62,175 bases of DNA from Kiritimatiellales bacterium (GTDB lineage: Bacteria; Verrucomicrobiota; Kiritimatiellia; Kiritimatiellales; Pontiellaceae). The position numbers and the translations under genes were made by a program. The DNA lies in the NCBI GenBank assembly GCA_003230915.1, contig QIHI01000122.1, positions 1-62,175 of the forward strand. Reading direction: 5' to 3'. Every line of letters starts with the position of its first letter. Positions within the stretch are counted from its first letter, which is position 1. Below the pieces are notes generated by a model that worked only from the letters and a program-made list of their open reading frames with translations, ran no database searches and was not told the DNA's origin. Below, one piece after another: positions 1-9,156 of the stretch.

Positions 1-3000
1 TTGCGTTCTTTGAGTGGGTTGCGTAGCGGGGCTGATTTTGCAGCAATATAGACGAGTCCTTCGCCAATGGCGTGTTCGATGCGATGTTCGAGTTCGGCGC
101 AGGGGCGTACTCTGTAGGTGTGGTCGGAGTTGATGAATACCTTGGGACCATCGACGAACTGAATGCAGAGGTTGAGCGGGGTGTTTCCGCGGAATTCGGT
201 GATGGCTTCCTTGAGTGTACCCATCACCGAGTCGTTCACGCCCATTTCCGGAAGATGAATGCTGACGCGGTCGCAGAAAAAAGTGGAGGATTGTTCGAGG
301 GGGAAAATTTCCAGAATCTGGAACTTCAGGTCGCCGCTGTCCTCCTCCATCATAATGCCACCAAACATGAGCGTGGCATCTTCGATAACCAGGTGGCCAA
401 ATTCTTCGAATGGTCCTGGAAAGATGATGGCGTTGATCGATCCCTCCAGCCCTTCGATACGGAAGGTCGCCATCGGCTTCTGGTCTTTTTTCGTGAAGAG
501 CTTGCGGGTTTCAACGACCATACCGCCGATACGAGTGCGTTCGCCCGCTGTCAGTTGTTGGATATCCTTTATGCGCTTAAGAGCAAATTTATTCAGCTCC
601 CACTCATAGCGAGCGAGCGGGTGGCCGGAGATATAGAAACCGATCAGCTCTTTTTCGGCAGCGAGCATTTCGGATTCCGACCAGAGTTTGGCTTCTGGAA
701 ACTCCTCGTCGGATCCGCTATCCACAGCCTCGCTGACGTCCATCATATCGAACATAGAGCACTGGCCGGAGACTTTGTCTTTAAGCGATTCGGCGGCCCG
801 CCCGATGGCGGTTTCGATGCCGTTAAACAGTCGGGCGCGGTGAACGCCGCCAAAGTCGAATGCACCGGAGCGAATCAAACTTTCAACCACCTTTTTATTT
901 GCGCTAGTGATCCGCGCACAAAAATCCATTACGCCAGCGAACGATCCATTGTCATCACGCTCCTTGACGATTTCTTCGACTACGCCTTCGCCGATCCCTT
1001 TGATGGCAGCCATACCAAAGCGGATGCCGCTTCCATCCTGCACGGCATTAAAACGGCCGATCGACTCGTTAACACTCGGCGGTAGAACTTCGATGCCGAC
1101 CTCCTTGGCTTCGGAAATAAAAGCGGTGAGCTTGTCGGAGTTGCCCATCTCGCCGGAGAGCAGGGCGGCCATAAATTCGGCAGGATAGTGTGCTTTGAGC
1201 CAGGCGGTCTGGTAGGTCACAAAGCCATAGGCAGTGGAATGCGATTTGTTGAAGCCGTACTCTGCGAACTTCTCGATGTTGTCGAAGATAGTTCCTGCGA
1301 GTTTAGCATCGATGCCATTGGTGATCTTGCACCCATCGACAAATTTACCACGCTGTTCGGCCATGACCTCGGGTTTTTTCTTGCCCATGGCGCGGCGGAG
1401 GATATCCCCTTCGCCGAGCGTGAAGCCGGCCAGCTTTTGCGCGGCTTGTTGAATCTGCTCCTGATAAACGATGATTCCGTGGGTTTCTTTCAGGATTGGT
1501 TCGAGTAGGGGATGATCGTAGAGGATTTCCTTCTGTCCGTGCTTACGTTTAATGAAGAGCGGGATGAACTGCATCGGGCCGGGACGATAGAGTGCGAGGA
1601 TGGCGATGATATCTTCGATACAGTCGGGTGCGACCTGCCGGAGGGTATCGCGCATACCGCTGGATTCCAACTGGAAGATGCCGACGGTATCGCCGCGTGC
1701 CAGAAGCTCGAAGGTCTTGGCATCGTCGATCGGTAGTTTTTCAGGATCAAGATCGATCCCATGGTTACGTTTGATCAGGGCATAGGTTTCGTGGATGATG
1801 GTCAGGGTTTTTAGGCCGAGGAAGTCCATCTTCAGTAGACCGATATCCTCGGTGGGGCCTTTCTCAAACTGAACGACGATTAGTTTTTCCTTTTGCTCGC
1901 GCATGAGTGGGATGATCTCAATCAGCGGTTTTTCACCAATCACCACCCCGGCGGCGTGCATGCCAGTGTGGCGTGGAAGGCCTTCGAGCAACCGAGCGTA
2001 TTTCATGATGCGCCGAGCATCCGGCTCGCTGTGAGTGGCCGCCTTGAATTCGGGACTTTCCGCGAGCGCCTTTTCGAGTGTTGTGCCGGGCGTTTCGGGA
2101 ATCATCTTGGCGAGGCGATCGCAGTAAGGCAGCGGAATTTCAAGCACACGGCCGAGGTCGCGCATCAATGTTTTTGCGCCGAGGGTTCCAAAAGTAATGA
2201 TTTGCGCAACACAATCCTCACCATATTTATCGCGCACATATTTGATGACCTCGTGGCGCTTGGTGGGGCAGAAGTCGATGTCGAAGTCTGGAGGCGAGAC
2301 CCGATCCGGATTGAGGAACCGTTCGAAAATCAGACTATATTTGAGCGGGTCAATCGTTGTAATGGACAGTGAGTAGGAGAGTAGCGAACCCGCACCTGAT
2401 CCGCGTCCGGGGCCAACGGGGACGCCTTGGCGGCGCGCCCATTGGATAAAGTCCTGCACGACGAGAAAATAGTTAATGTAGTTGGTTTTCTCGATAATGC
2501 TCACTTCGTAGTAGAAGCGTTCATTAATCTCTTTTTCACGCTCGTTCTTGGGTTGGTCGAGGTCGGTGAGTTTGTAGAGGCTTTCGAGCCCGGTTTTCCC
2601 GAGGTGGATGAGATAGCTCTTTTTATCGGAGAACTCTTCGGGAAGTTCGAACGTAGGAAAATGGAGCCGTTCGGCCGGGAGGTCGAACTCGAATTCGACG
2701 TTGCACCGGTGAGCGATCTCGACCGTGTTGGCAATGGCCTCGGGATGGTTGGGGAAAAGACCGGCCATTTCTTCACCGCTTTTCATATAGTACTGCTCGC
2801 CCTTGTACCGGAATCGGCCGGAATCGGCCACGAGATCTCCGCGCTGGAGGCAGGTGAGTACATCGTGCGCTTCGGCGTGCTCTTGGCGGATATAGTGGAC
2901 ATCGTTACTGGCGACTAAGGGCAAACCCGTCGCTTCGGCCACCTTGAGGATATTTTCGCGCGCGATTTTTTCATCGTCGAAGCTGTGGTCTTCGAGTGCG

Positions 3001-3518
3001 AGGAAAAAGTTGTTCTCCCCCAGAATATCGGAATATTCGTGCGCGAGCTCAATGGCGCGGTCGGTATTACCAAGTCTGCAGGCTTCGTTCACTTCTGCGC
3101 GGAGACTGGCGGAGATTCCAATGAGGCCCTTGCTGTATTTGCGGAGCAGTGCCTTATCGATGCGCGGTTTGTAGTAGAAGCCATCGAGGGAGGCGTAGGA
3201 GACAAGTTTAATGAGGTTGTGATAGCCTTCCTGCGTTTCGGCCAGCAGTACGAGGTGCATGTTGTTGCGTTGGGATGTTTTTTCCTCCATGCCGAGGCGG
3301 GCAATGTAGACCTCGCAGCCAATGATGGGTTTGATCCCATTGCTTCGGCAGGTTTTATAGAAATCTACGGCGCCGCAGAGTGCCCCGTGGTCGGTGATCG
3401 CTAGCTGCTCCATGCCCATATCTTTAGCCGCCGCGACAGCCTCTTTGATCTTCACCGAGCTATCGAGCAGGCTGTAGCTGGTATGGAAATGTAGATGACA
3501 AAATGGTACGTGATTCAC
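1..3518 (-). CDS. dnaE: DNA polymerase III alpha subunit (3' end cut by window edge)
   Basis: Catalytic subunit of the replicative DNA polymerase III. The reading frame starts at a GTG (3516-3518) preceded by a purine-rich GGAGAGGGAG ribosome site and stays open for about 1,170 codons to the window edge. The N-terminus is a PHP domain ([12 protein letters not shown], then ITDHGALCG). The polymerase active site [11 protein letters not shown] is encoded near 2270-2305. A helix-hairpin-helix region ([12 protein letters not shown]) and a C-terminal OB-fold region follow. Length matches type-1 DnaE, so only the last few residues should be missing. It lies upstream of nothing else on its strand here; ogt begins 105 bp away on the same strand. 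Family assignment is secure. Confidence 0.97.
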   Translation of the reverse strand, partial: MNHVPFCHLHFHTSYSLLDSSVKIKEAVAAAKDMGMEQLAITDHGALCGAVDFYKTCRSNGIKPIIGCEVYIARLGMEEKTSQRNNMHLVLLAETQEGYHNLIKLVSYASLDGFYYKPRIDKALLRKYSKGLIGISASLRAEVNEACRLGNTDRAIELAHEYSDILGENNFFLALEDHSFDDEKIARENILKVAEATGLPLVASNDVHYIRQEHAEAHDVLTCLQRGDLVADSGRFRYKGEQYYMKSGEEMAGLFPNHPEAIANTVEIAHRCNVEFEFDLPAERLHFPTFELPEEFSDKKSYLIHLGKTGLESLYKLTDLDQPKNEREKEINERFYYEVSIIEKTNYINYFLVVQDFIQWARRQGVPVGPGRGSGAGSLLSYSLSITTIDPLKYSLIFERFLNPDRVSPPDFDIDFCPTKRHEVIKYVRDKYGEDCVAQIITFGTLGAKTLMRDLGRVLEIPLPYCDRLAKMIPETPGTTLEKALAESPEFKAATHSEPDARRIMKYARLLEGLPRHTGMHAAGVVIGEKPLIEIIPLMREQKEKLIVVQFEKGPTEDIGLLKMDFLGLKTLTIIHETYALIKRNHGIDLDPEKLPIDDAKTFELLARGDTVGIFQLESSGMRDTLRQVAPDCIEDIIAILALYRPGPMQFIPLFIKRKHGQKEILYDHPLLEPILKETHGIIVYQEQIQQAAQKLAGFTLGEGDILRRAMGKKKPEVMAEQRGKFVDGCKITNGIDAKLAGTIFDNIEKFAEYGFNKSHSTAYGFVTYQTAWLKAHYPAEFMAALLSGEMGNSDKLTAFISEAKEVGIEVLPPSVNESIGRFNAVQDGSGIRFGMAAIKGIGEGVVEEIVKERDDNGSFAGVMDFCARITSANKKVVESLIRSGAFDFGGVHRARLFNGIETAIGRAAESLKDKVSGQCSMFDMMDVSEAVDSGSDEEFPEAKLWSESEMLAAEKELIGFYISGHPLARYEWELNKFALKRIKDIQQLTAGERTRIGGMVVETRKLFTKKDQKPMATFRIEGLEGSINAIIFPGPFEEFGHLVIEDATLMFGGIMMEEDSGDLKFQILEIFPLEQSSTFFCDRVSIHLPEMGVNDSVMGTLKEAITEFRGNTPLNLCIQFVDGPKVFINSDHTYRVRPCAELEHRIEHAIGEGLVYIAAKSAPLRNPLKER

Positions 3519-3623
3519 GGAACTCCCTCTCCAAGGCTGGAATAAGGAACAAGATAAAATTCCGTGGACGGGATGAACAGATAAAACTTTCGACGGGAGG
3601 TTTTTTGTCCGGTCGGGATCGAT

Positions 3624-4133
3624 TTATCTAGCGTTCTCAAAGGTAAGCAGGAGTTCTTTCCACGGGAGGCCACAGGAAAATCCACCAAGACCGCCGTTGG
3701 AGCCAACGACGCGGTGGCAGGGGATAAAGAGCGGTACCGGGTTTTTGCCGCAAGCACTGCCAACGGCGCGGACAGCGTTGGGGCGACCGATGGCTTGAGC
3801 TAGTTCGCCATAGGTTTTGGTCTCCCCCGGCGGAATTTCGGCGATGGCTCGCCAGACCTGTTGTTGGAAGTCGGTTCCCTCGAGTTCAGCCAAGGTCGGG
3901 GGCGTGGAATTACTTCCAGAGAAAACGGCGGCAATGAAGGATGAGACCAGATCGTTCCCATCTTTCACAATGGCGAAAGGAGCATCCGGTCGCTTTAATA
4001 GAAAAGGCAGCCTGCAACCGCCAACCTTTCCGTCGACCAGTTCGATCTCAATGATTCCCCATGTGGTGGAGATTTGAACCGCAGATGACTGAACATGGAA
4101 TTCTGAATTCCGGAGCGGGTTACTTTTCTTCAT
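3624..4133 (-). CDS. ogt: methylated-DNA--protein-cysteine S-methyltransferase
   Basis: Suicide DNA-repair protein that takes the alkyl group from O6-alkylguanine onto an active-site cysteine. The 169-residue protein has the helix-turn-helix region (GETKTYGELAQAIGRPNAV), the RAVG finger and the active-site motif IPCHRV with Cys139, followed by GGLGGFSCG as is usual. It is the short Ogt/MGMT type with no Ada N-terminal regulatory domain. It is co-oriented with dnaE and the lipoprotein gene upstream, but the gaps give no strong operon evidence. Confidence 0.95.
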   Translation of the reverse strand: MKKSNPLRNSEFHVQSSAVQISTTWGIIEIELVDGKVGGCRLPFLLKRPDAPFAIVKDGNDLVSSFIAAVFSGSNSTPPTLAELEGTDFQQQVWRAIAEIPPGETKTYGELAQAIGRPNAVRAVGSACGKNPVPLFIPCHRVVGSNGGLGGFSCGLPWKELLLTFENAR

Positions 4134-4176
4134 CCTATATTTTCCTGTTTAGGATTGAACATTCAGGCGGCCGCGC

Positions 4177-4896
4177 CTAGCGATTTGGAATAACGAGCGT
4201 CTGGCCGACACGCAGGTCGCCGGGGCTGTTCATACGATCTCGGTTAGCTTGGTAGATTATATCGTATTCGCCGTCACCGTAGAATTTCTTGGCGATCTTG
4301 GTGAGGTTGTCGCCGGAAACCACGGTATAGATCTGGTGGGTGGCTTCGACGGAGCTTTCGGGTTTAGTACTTTTGGGGATGGTTTGGCTGACCCTCTTTT
4401 CCGAGGAGATCTCTATCGCGGTTTTAGGTCGAGCAGTCGCCTTCGGCTGTGCCGCGAGTTTTCGTTTGAGTTGGTCGTTTTCTTGTAGCAGTTGGTCGCG
4501 CTCCTGTATAGCGCGGAAGGCGCCGGATTGTGTTAGGATTGCATTGGCCAGTGCAACCTGCACCTTCTCGATTTGCTCTTGAATGAATTCCACTTTCTCG
4601 GAGTTGGGGCGTAGTTCGAGGTAGCGTTTGTAGTAGAAGATCGAGCTGATGTAGTCCGGCTTGTACTGGTGGTAGATCGTGGCGAGATCGAGGTTGGGGC
4701 GTGCCATACTGGGGTTGTTTTCGAGGACCTGCTTGAAGGCCTTCTCCGCTTGGTTCCAATCCTTGATTTCCATATAGGCCTGCCCCTGCTTTACGAGTGG
4801 ATTTCGTTCTTCTTTCGCATCGCTGGATTGGGCACTTTTATCGCAACCACAGAGGGCGAGGAGGGCGATGAATAGCGGGATCTGAATGAAGCGCAT
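4177..4896 (-). CDS. TPR and LysM domain lipoprotein
   Basis: Probable cell-envelope lipoprotein. The signal peptide ends in a lipobox (LLALCGC, Cys18). Residues about 35-105 form two to three TPR-like helical hairpins (AYMEIKDWNQAEKAFKQVL). A coiled-coil stretch (residues about 125-145) and a charged linker follow. The last 50 residues are a LysM peptidoglycan-binding domain (YTVVSGDNLTKIAKKFYGD through RVGQTLVIPNR). TPR plus LysM suggests a scaffold held on peptidoglycan. No enzymatic domain is visible and the partner is unknown. It lies 23 bp from the apbE stop, but on the downstream side of dnaE-ogt transcription. Confidence 0.85.
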   Translation of the reverse strand: MRFIQIPLFIALLALCGCDKSAQSSDAKEERNPLVKQGQAYMEIKDWNQAEKAFKQVLENNPSMARPNLDLATIYHQYKPDYISSIFYYKRYLELRPNSEKVEFIQEQIEKVQVALANAILTQSGAFRAIQERDQLLQENDQLKRKLAAQPKATARPKTAIEISSEKRVSQTIPKSTKPESSVEATHQIYTVVSGDNLTKIAKKFYGDGEYDIIYQANRDRMNSPGDLRVGQTLVIPNR

Positions 4897-4919
4897 GGAT
4901 TTTGTCCTTTTTAGTGAAT

Positions 4920-5966
4920 TTAGTCGGTGGGAACATAGCGCGTTGCGGCTACGAAGCCCGAACTAAATTTTTCGGATATTTTTCCGTCCGCGCCGCGCAC
5001 GAGAAACATCGCCTCGACCTTCGGCCGATCCTCCACCCAGATCAACCCTTCGATAGCCCCCATCACAAACAGCGCGGTGGCCATGCCGTCGGCATCCATG
5101 CAGTTCGGGGCAACGACCGTTACGCTAGCCGTATTCGACAGCACGGCACGACCGGAGCGCGGGTCGAGGATGTGTGAATAGAGTACGCCACCCTGCTGGA
5201 TATAGTTGCGGTAGTTACCTGAGGTTGCCACCGCGCCTTCCGTTAGGTTGACAACGCCCTGAAGCTTGTCATCCATCGGATTGCTGGTGGGGTACTGGAT
5301 GCCGACGCGCCACGGAACGCCGTCGGGGTTGGTGCCGCGCACCACGACCTCGCCCCCGATTTCAGCAAACCAGTTTTCATAGCCAGCTTCATCGAGTAGT
5401 TGGCCGATGGCATCCACGCCATAGCCCTTGGCGATCGCACCGAGGGACAGCTGTACGTCGGGCGCGGCTTTCCAAAGAGCACCGGACGAATCGATCCAAA
5501 ATTTGTCCCATCCGGTGTTCGACTTGGTTTGGGCAATGTCTGCATCGGACGGAACCTTACGCTCCTCGCCCTCGCTGCCGAATCCCCATAGGTTGAGTAG
5601 AGGTTGCAGGGTGGGGTCGAATGCACCGCTCGTCATTTTGCTTAGTTCAAGCGCCCGCTGGACGACAGTGGAAAAAGAATCTGAAGCAGAGAAAGGTCCG
5701 GATTCATCCGACAGATTGAAGTGTGAAATTTCGCTATCTGGATCCCACGTCGACATTTGACGATTGATCGCCACGAGCTCGGCATCGATTTGGAGAGATA
5801 GATCGTGGATCGCATTACGTGTTAGATAGCCTTTGAACGTTACGCTGTAGCCCGTGCCCATGGTTCCACCCGTAAGGATAGGATTCTTTACGAAAAAGCT
5901 CTTCACACCGAATGCAAGCACCAGCGCGAGGCCGAGAATGATTTGAATGATTTTTTTGCGTGGCAT
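4920..5966 (-). CDS. apbE: FAD:protein FMN transferase (ApbE family)
   Basis: Covalently attaches FMN from FAD to Thr/Ser of periplasmic flavoproteins such as Rnf and Nqr subunits. The 348-residue protein starts with a single uncleaved-looking membrane anchor (IIQIILGLALVLAFGV), with no clear lipobox. The ApbE hallmarks follow: GGTMGTGYSV, SLGAIAKGYGVDAIG, IGGEVVVRG and HILDPRSGRAV. Its start codon overlaps the ridA stop (TAATG), so the two are translationally coupled. No Rnf or Nqr genes lie in this window, so its target is elsewhere. Confidence 0.95.
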   Translation of the reverse strand: MPRKKIIQIILGLALVLAFGVKSFFVKNPILTGGTMGTGYSVTFKGYLTRNAIHDLSLQIDAELVAINRQMSTWDPDSEISHFNLSDESGPFSASDSFSTVVQRALELSKMTSGAFDPTLQPLLNLWGFGSEGEERKVPSDADIAQTKSNTGWDKFWIDSSGALWKAAPDVQLSLGAIAKGYGVDAIGQLLDEAGYENWFAEIGGEVVVRGTNPDGVPWRVGIQYPTSNPMDDKLQGVVNLTEGAVATSGNYRNYIQQGGVLYSHILDPRSGRAVLSNTASVTVVAPNCMDADGMATALFVMGAIEGLIWVEDRPKVEAMFLVRGADGKISEKFSSGFVAATRYVPTD

Positions 5967-6346
5967 TAGACTTTTGCAATCCCTTCGATTTCAACTAAAG
6001 CTCCCTTCGGAAGGGCGGCGACTTGGATGGTCGAGCGCGCGGGGGCGTTGTCTTCGCCGAAGTATTCGGCATAGAGGGTATTGAGTTCCGGAAAGTCAGC
6101 CATGTCGGTAAGGAAGACCGTCGTTTTAATGACATCGTCGAGGGTGCTGCCCGCCGCTTCGATAACGCTTTTGAGGTTTTCCAGAACCTGAATGGTTTGC
6201 TCGCGGATGCCGCCGGGAACCATTTCACCGGTCGTTGGATTAATCGGAATCTGCCCGGAAGTGAATAGCAGGTGCCCGCTTGTTATGGCTTGGTTATATG
6301 GCCCGATCGGTACCGGGGCATTTTCAGTATTAATGACGTGTTTCAT
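5966..6346 (-). CDS. ridA: RidA family deaminase (2-iminobutanoate/2-iminopropanoate)
   Basis: Hydrolyses reactive enamine/imine intermediates released by PLP-dependent dehydratases. At 126 residues it has the full family length, with the motifs [32 protein letters not shown] and the catalytic Arg in [20 protein letters not shown]. It overlaps the upstream secreted-protein gene by four bases (ATGA) and apbE by one base, giving a tight three-gene unit. A serine dehydratase, whose product is the kind of imine RidA removes, is encoded elsewhere in the window (43.5 kb). Confidence 0.95.
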   Translation of the reverse strand: MKHVINTENAPVPIGPYNQAITSGHLLFTSGQIPINPTTGEMVPGGIREQTIQVLENLKSVIEAAGSTLDDVIKTTVFLTDMADFPELNTLYAEYFGEDNAPARSTIQVAALPKGALVEIEGIAKV

Positions 6347-7527
6347 GGGGTTACTCCTTTCTGTTTTTCGGCGATCGATTGCAGGAGCATGGCGAGAACG
6401 CGCTGGGCGGAACCTTCCAGCTCTTCGGCATCGAGAATGTTAACACAATAAGGAAAAAGAAGCGGCGACTGCTCGCAGTTGCTTCGTAGTGACCATAGCG
6501 CAGATTGGAAGACGGCTTCGAGCCTTCCGATTCGGAAGATTTCGGGATCTTCTATATTCAATTCGCCCGCTTTGATCTGGTCAAGGATACCCTGATGCTT
6601 GATCAGGTTTAATGAGGAGGTCAACTGCCGGATCGGCTGAATGCGCCCGGTCGCAAAATATTCCGCCCAAAGCATGTCGAGCTGGCTTCCGGTGGTAATC
6701 TCGGCGTAGGGGTTGGGCGTGCGCCCGGCCTTCATAGCCTGTTCGAAGCCCTTGAAGTTGCTCGGCAAGGTGGGTAGATCGGCGGTCCGGTCCATTAAGA
6801 TGAACACCAGAATAATATCCTTTTGTTGTTTCGGGGTTCCATCGGCGAAGGCCTTAAGTAGATGGGGTGTGAGGAAGTCATTGTTTTCGAAGACCGTCTT
6901 GAAAAACCAGATGGCCGACCAGAGCGGATTGCCATCTTCATCTATAAAGGAGTGCTCGGTTTGCAGGAAAGAGGCGAGCGCTAGAGAGGGGTTCGGCGTG
7001 GTGGGATAGCTGGAGAATAGGTCGTCTCGCTCCTCCGTCGTCAGCGTTTTAAGTATAAATTCCTTTTGCTCAATCACAACGGTTTGTCGGTTGGTCTGGC
7101 TGGAAACATGGTCAACTGCAGTAATATTGATCGTATATTCGCCGTAAGGATCTTCGGGGTCAAAGCAAAGGCGCATCACCGCGCGTGCGGCCAGCAGATT
7201 AGGCGGCGATGCCGCGCCCTTATGGCCGTCGCAGTGTTTAAGCGATTCATCGATGGAACCGTCGGGGCGGAGGACTTCAATGTCGTAGGTAATGTGGGTG
7301 TGCCCATTAGAGGTGGTTCCATAGTTCTTGAAAAAGGGAATGACGTTAAAATATTCACCCTTGGCGACGCTAGAAACGAGGTTGATCTGAGGCGTAAAAC
7401 CCTCCGGAACGGCATACCACCAGTCCATCGAAGCAGCCTGACGAGTCGGCGCGATCATGAAATCGAATGCTTCGCCGCTGGCGGATAGGGCTAGAAATAA
7501 GATGAGTGCAGGGATGATTTTTTTCAT
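6343..7527 (-). CDS. secreted protein of unknown function
   Basis: I do not recognise the family. The 394-residue product has a clear signal peptide ([20 protein letters not shown]) and no further membrane segments, so it is probably periplasmic. The first 150 residues look beta-rich, with an extended [17 protein letters not shown] stretch resembling an immunoglobulin-like fold. The remainder looks helical. It has few cysteines and no catalytic motif that I can name. It heads the unit that continues into ridA (ATGA overlap) and apbE, so coexpression with them is likely. The toxin gene ends 2 bp upstream. Confidence 0.7.
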   Translation of the reverse strand: MKKIIPALILFLALSASGEAFDFMIAPTRQAASMDWWYAVPEGFTPQINLVSSVAKGEYFNVIPFFKNYGTTSNGHTHITYDIEVLRPDGSIDESLKHCDGHKGAASPPNLLAARAVMRLCFDPEDPYGEYTINITAVDHVSSQTNRQTVVIEQKEFILKTLTTEERDDLFSSYPTTPNPSLALASFLQTEHSFIDEDGNPLWSAIWFFKTVFENNDFLTPHLLKAFADGTPKQQKDIILVFILMDRTADLPTLPSNFKGFEQAMKAGRTPNPYAEITTGSQLDMLWAEYFATGRIQPIRQLTSSLNLIKHQGILDQIKAGELNIEDPEIFRIGRLEAVFQSALWSLRSNCEQSPLLFPYCVNILDAEELEGSAQRVLAMLLQSIAEKQKGVTP

Positions 7528-7529
7528 GC

Positions 7530-7805
7530 TTAGTATACCTCGCCGTGCGACCCGATATCCACGGGGATAATGGATTTATCCGTCACTAAAAAGGTGAGCG
7601 TGATTCGGTAGCTCATGTTAATGGATATCGAGTGCAGGTCGCTCAGTTTTCCCTTTAATGGGTGCATTCTTAAGGAAGGGTGGTGCGGGTTGAGTTCGAG
7701 TAGAGATATCGTCTTCTCGTACTGTTTTAATATTTCGGGGTGTTTCTTTAGGAATTTCCCGGCGCGCTTGTTGTAGCCCTCGGTATAGATGATCTTATAG
7801 TTCAT
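7530..7805 (-). CDS. RelE/ParE-superfamily toxin
   Basis: Probable ribosome-dependent mRNA interferase or gyrase poison of a type II toxin-antitoxin pair. I place the start at ATG 7803-7805 (MNYKIIYTEGYNKRAGKFL) because it overlaps the antitoxin stop in the coupled ATGAACTATAA arrangement; a longer frame exists upstream but lies inside the antitoxin gene. The 91-residue protein has the toxin pattern of an N-terminal helical hairpin, then HPLKGKL, SYRITLTFL and a terminal IGSHGEVY. The HPLKG/Y/R pattern and C-terminal DIGSHGEVY favour a YafQ/RelE mRNase fold, but the target cannot be settled from sequence. Confidence 0.85.
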   Translation of the reverse strand: MNYKIIYTEGYNKRAGKFLKKHPEILKQYEKTISLLELNPHHPSLRMHPLKGKLSDLHSISINMSYRITLTFLVTDKSIIPVDIGSHGEVY

Positions 7806-8052
7806 CAGTAATTCGCCGAATATGATCCGCCACGCTTTCGGAAACATAGCGTCCCGCAGTCAGATCCCGTTTGGTTTCGAGAAGAGCCGCCTCGAGTTCG
7901 CACTCCCGGAAATGAGTATAGGCATCCATATCCATGACTACGTAGCGATTTTGGCCTCGGATAGTGATCACCACCTCCTCGTTTTCCTTTAAAATAGGGT
8001 CAAAGATCGAAACCCCCTTCTTTTTCAACTCATTCGCTGTGATCGTTGTCAT
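7795..8052 (-). CDS. Phd/YefM-type antitoxin
   Basis: Antitoxin and probable autorepressor paired with the downstream RelE-type toxin. The 85-residue protein has the Phd/YefM N-terminal DNA-binding fold (MTTITANELKKKGVSIF, then VVITIRGQNRYVVMDMDAY). Its C-terminal tail carries the toxin-binding region. A strong GGAGG ribosome site (8061-8065 on the plus strand as CCTCC) lies 8 nt before the ATG. An imperfect palindrome upstream (8082-8101) is a good operator candidate. Confidence 0.88.
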   Translation of the reverse strand: MTTITANELKKKGVSIFDPILKENEEVVITIRGQNRYVVMDMDAYTHFRECELEAALLETKRDLTAGRYVSESVADHIRRITDEL

Positions 8053-8081
8053 AATAAAAACCTCCTTTGGAGAGCTGTATA

Positions 8082-8101
8082 AAGTACTGTTTGAAGTGCT
8101 T
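8082..8101 (-). promoter_or_regulatory. candidate antitoxin operator (imperfect inverted repeat)
   Basis: Read on the minus strand this is AAGCACT, 6 bases, AGTACTT: two 7-bp half-sites with one mismatch. It lies 30-49 bp before the antitoxin ATG, just after a TTTACA -35-like hexamer. This is the usual place for autorepression by a YefM/Phd protein. The symmetry is visible directly; the function is inferred. Confidence 0.5.
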
Positions 8102-8150
8102 TTGTAAACACTAAAAAGGAGGTAAATAGGGGTTCGGACGCGTAAATCGG

Positions 8151-8178
8151 TTGACTCCCTTGCGATTCAACATACACT
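8151..8178 (+). promoter_or_regulatory. candidate sigma-70 promoter for the restriction-modification operon
   Basis: TTGACT at 8151-8156 and TACACT at 8173-8178 are separated by 16 bases and point toward the methylase-helicase operon. The 345 bases between the antitoxin and the operon (8053-8397) otherwise hold only the divergent antitoxin control region and an untranslated leader of about 200 bases. I see no gene in that leader. Confidence 0.4.
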
Positions 8179-8397
8179 CCGATCCTGAATTACATCTGAA
8201 TATTTTTGCGTGTAGACGCAGTACGTTTCGCCTCAAAACGACCAATTTTGTGAAACCAAAAAACTACTTGTTGAAGCGCCTCTGATCGGGGCGGCTTCTT
8301 CATGTTTTTTGGTGGGCGCTTGGTCGTGCCTGAGGCGAGGCATGTCGAGGTCGCCCTCTTTTTTTTTGGTGACCGGAACGAGCCGGAGCCAGAGAAA

Positions 8398-9156
8398 TTG
8401 AGCCAGATCAAAAGCAAGAAGCGGGTGAGCGATCACGGAGAGGTATTTACCCCGGCGTGGATGGTCGAGGCGATGCTCGACCTGGTGAAGGACGAGTCGG
8501 AAAGAATTGATTCCCGTTTTCTAGAACCGGCGTGCGGGGATGGAAACTTTCTCGTGCAGATCCTGAAGCGCAAGTTGGCTGCCGTAGAACTCAAGTACGG
8601 CAAATCCGACTTCGAGCGCCGATACTATGCTTTGCTCGCGATCATGTGCATCTATGGCATCGAACTGCTGCCGGACAACATCGCCGATTGCCGCGCGAAT
8701 TTACTGAAAATCCTTGCCGAGTATCTAAATTTGGATGAGTCGGCCGAACTCTATCGCGCTGCATCTTATGTATTGTCGCAAAACCTCGTGCATGGCGATG
8801 CACTCAAAATGCGCACTCACGATGATCAACCGATTACCTTTGCCGAGTGGGGTCCTCTGGGAAAAGGAAAATTCCAGCGGCGCGACTTTCGTTTCGACAC
8901 GCTAACGCTCTCGTCGGCCTTCAATGAAGAGGACTCACTCTTCGCTAACCTTGGCCAGCACGAGATCTTCACGCCTGCCAAAACCTACCCACCCATGACG
9001 GTGAGCGAACTTTCTTCGCTTGATGTTGCGCGCCCCCTTCGGGAGGCATGCCCTACAACGTTAAGTGATGAGTTTTCGGAATCAGAAAAAGGTGTAGGAC
9101 GTGACTCTTTGCGCAGCAAAGGTCGCGTTAATAACCTTCCGAAGGAGGCCATATGA
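8398..9156 (+). CDS. SAM-binding N6-adenine methylase-like subunit of a restriction-modification system
   Basis: First gene of a coupled three-gene operon. I prefer the TTG start at 8398, giving MSQIKSKKRVSDHGEVFTP, because methylases of this kind usually begin just before the HGEVFTP segment; the upstream ATG (8302) adds 32 low-complexity residues. Residues about 10-60 carry FTPAWMVEAMLDLV and the SAM-binding motif FLEPACGDGNFL. A second acidic motif (VHGDALKM) follows. No NPPY catalytic motif is present, so it is probably a partner subunit and not a complete enzyme. Its last 40 or so residues are encoded by a palindromic element (9047-9126) and look like a foreign extension. The stop overlaps the next start (ATGA), with a strong AAGGAGG before it. 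Confidence 0.75.
   Translation: MSQIKSKKRVSDHGEVFTPAWMVEAMLDLVKDESERIDSRFLEPACGDGNFLVQILKRKLAAVELKYGKSDFERRYYALLAIMCIYGIELLPDNIADCRANLLKILAEYLNLDESAELYRAASYVLSQNLVHGDALKMRTHDDQPITFAEWGPLGKGKFQRRDFRFDTLTLSSAFNEEDSLFANLGQHEIFTPAKTYPPMTVSELSSLDVARPLREACPTTLSDEFSESEKGVGRDSLRSKGRVNNLPKEAI
9047..9126. repeat. palindromic element inside the methylase-subunit gene
   Basis: Two nested inverted repeats lie in the 3' end of the gene. CCTACA (9052-9057) pairs with TGTAGG (9093-9098), and GTGACTCTTTGC (9101-9112) folds over a GCA loop onto GCAAAGGTCGC (9116-9126) with one bulge. The encoded tail (from about PLREACPTTL onward) is polar and unlike the rest of the protein. It resembles protein-coding palindromic elements known from other bacteria. 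Whether it recurs in this genome cannot be seen from this window. Confidence 0.5.

Noticed and set aside
72-3404. Several long plus-strand frames opposite dnaE
   Set aside because: They are antisense to conserved dnaE coding sequence; their products resemble no protein.
8302-8397. N-terminal extension of the methylase subunit from ATG 8302
   Set aside because: The 32 residues are low-complexity with no ribosome site; the TTG at 8398 gives the expected family start.
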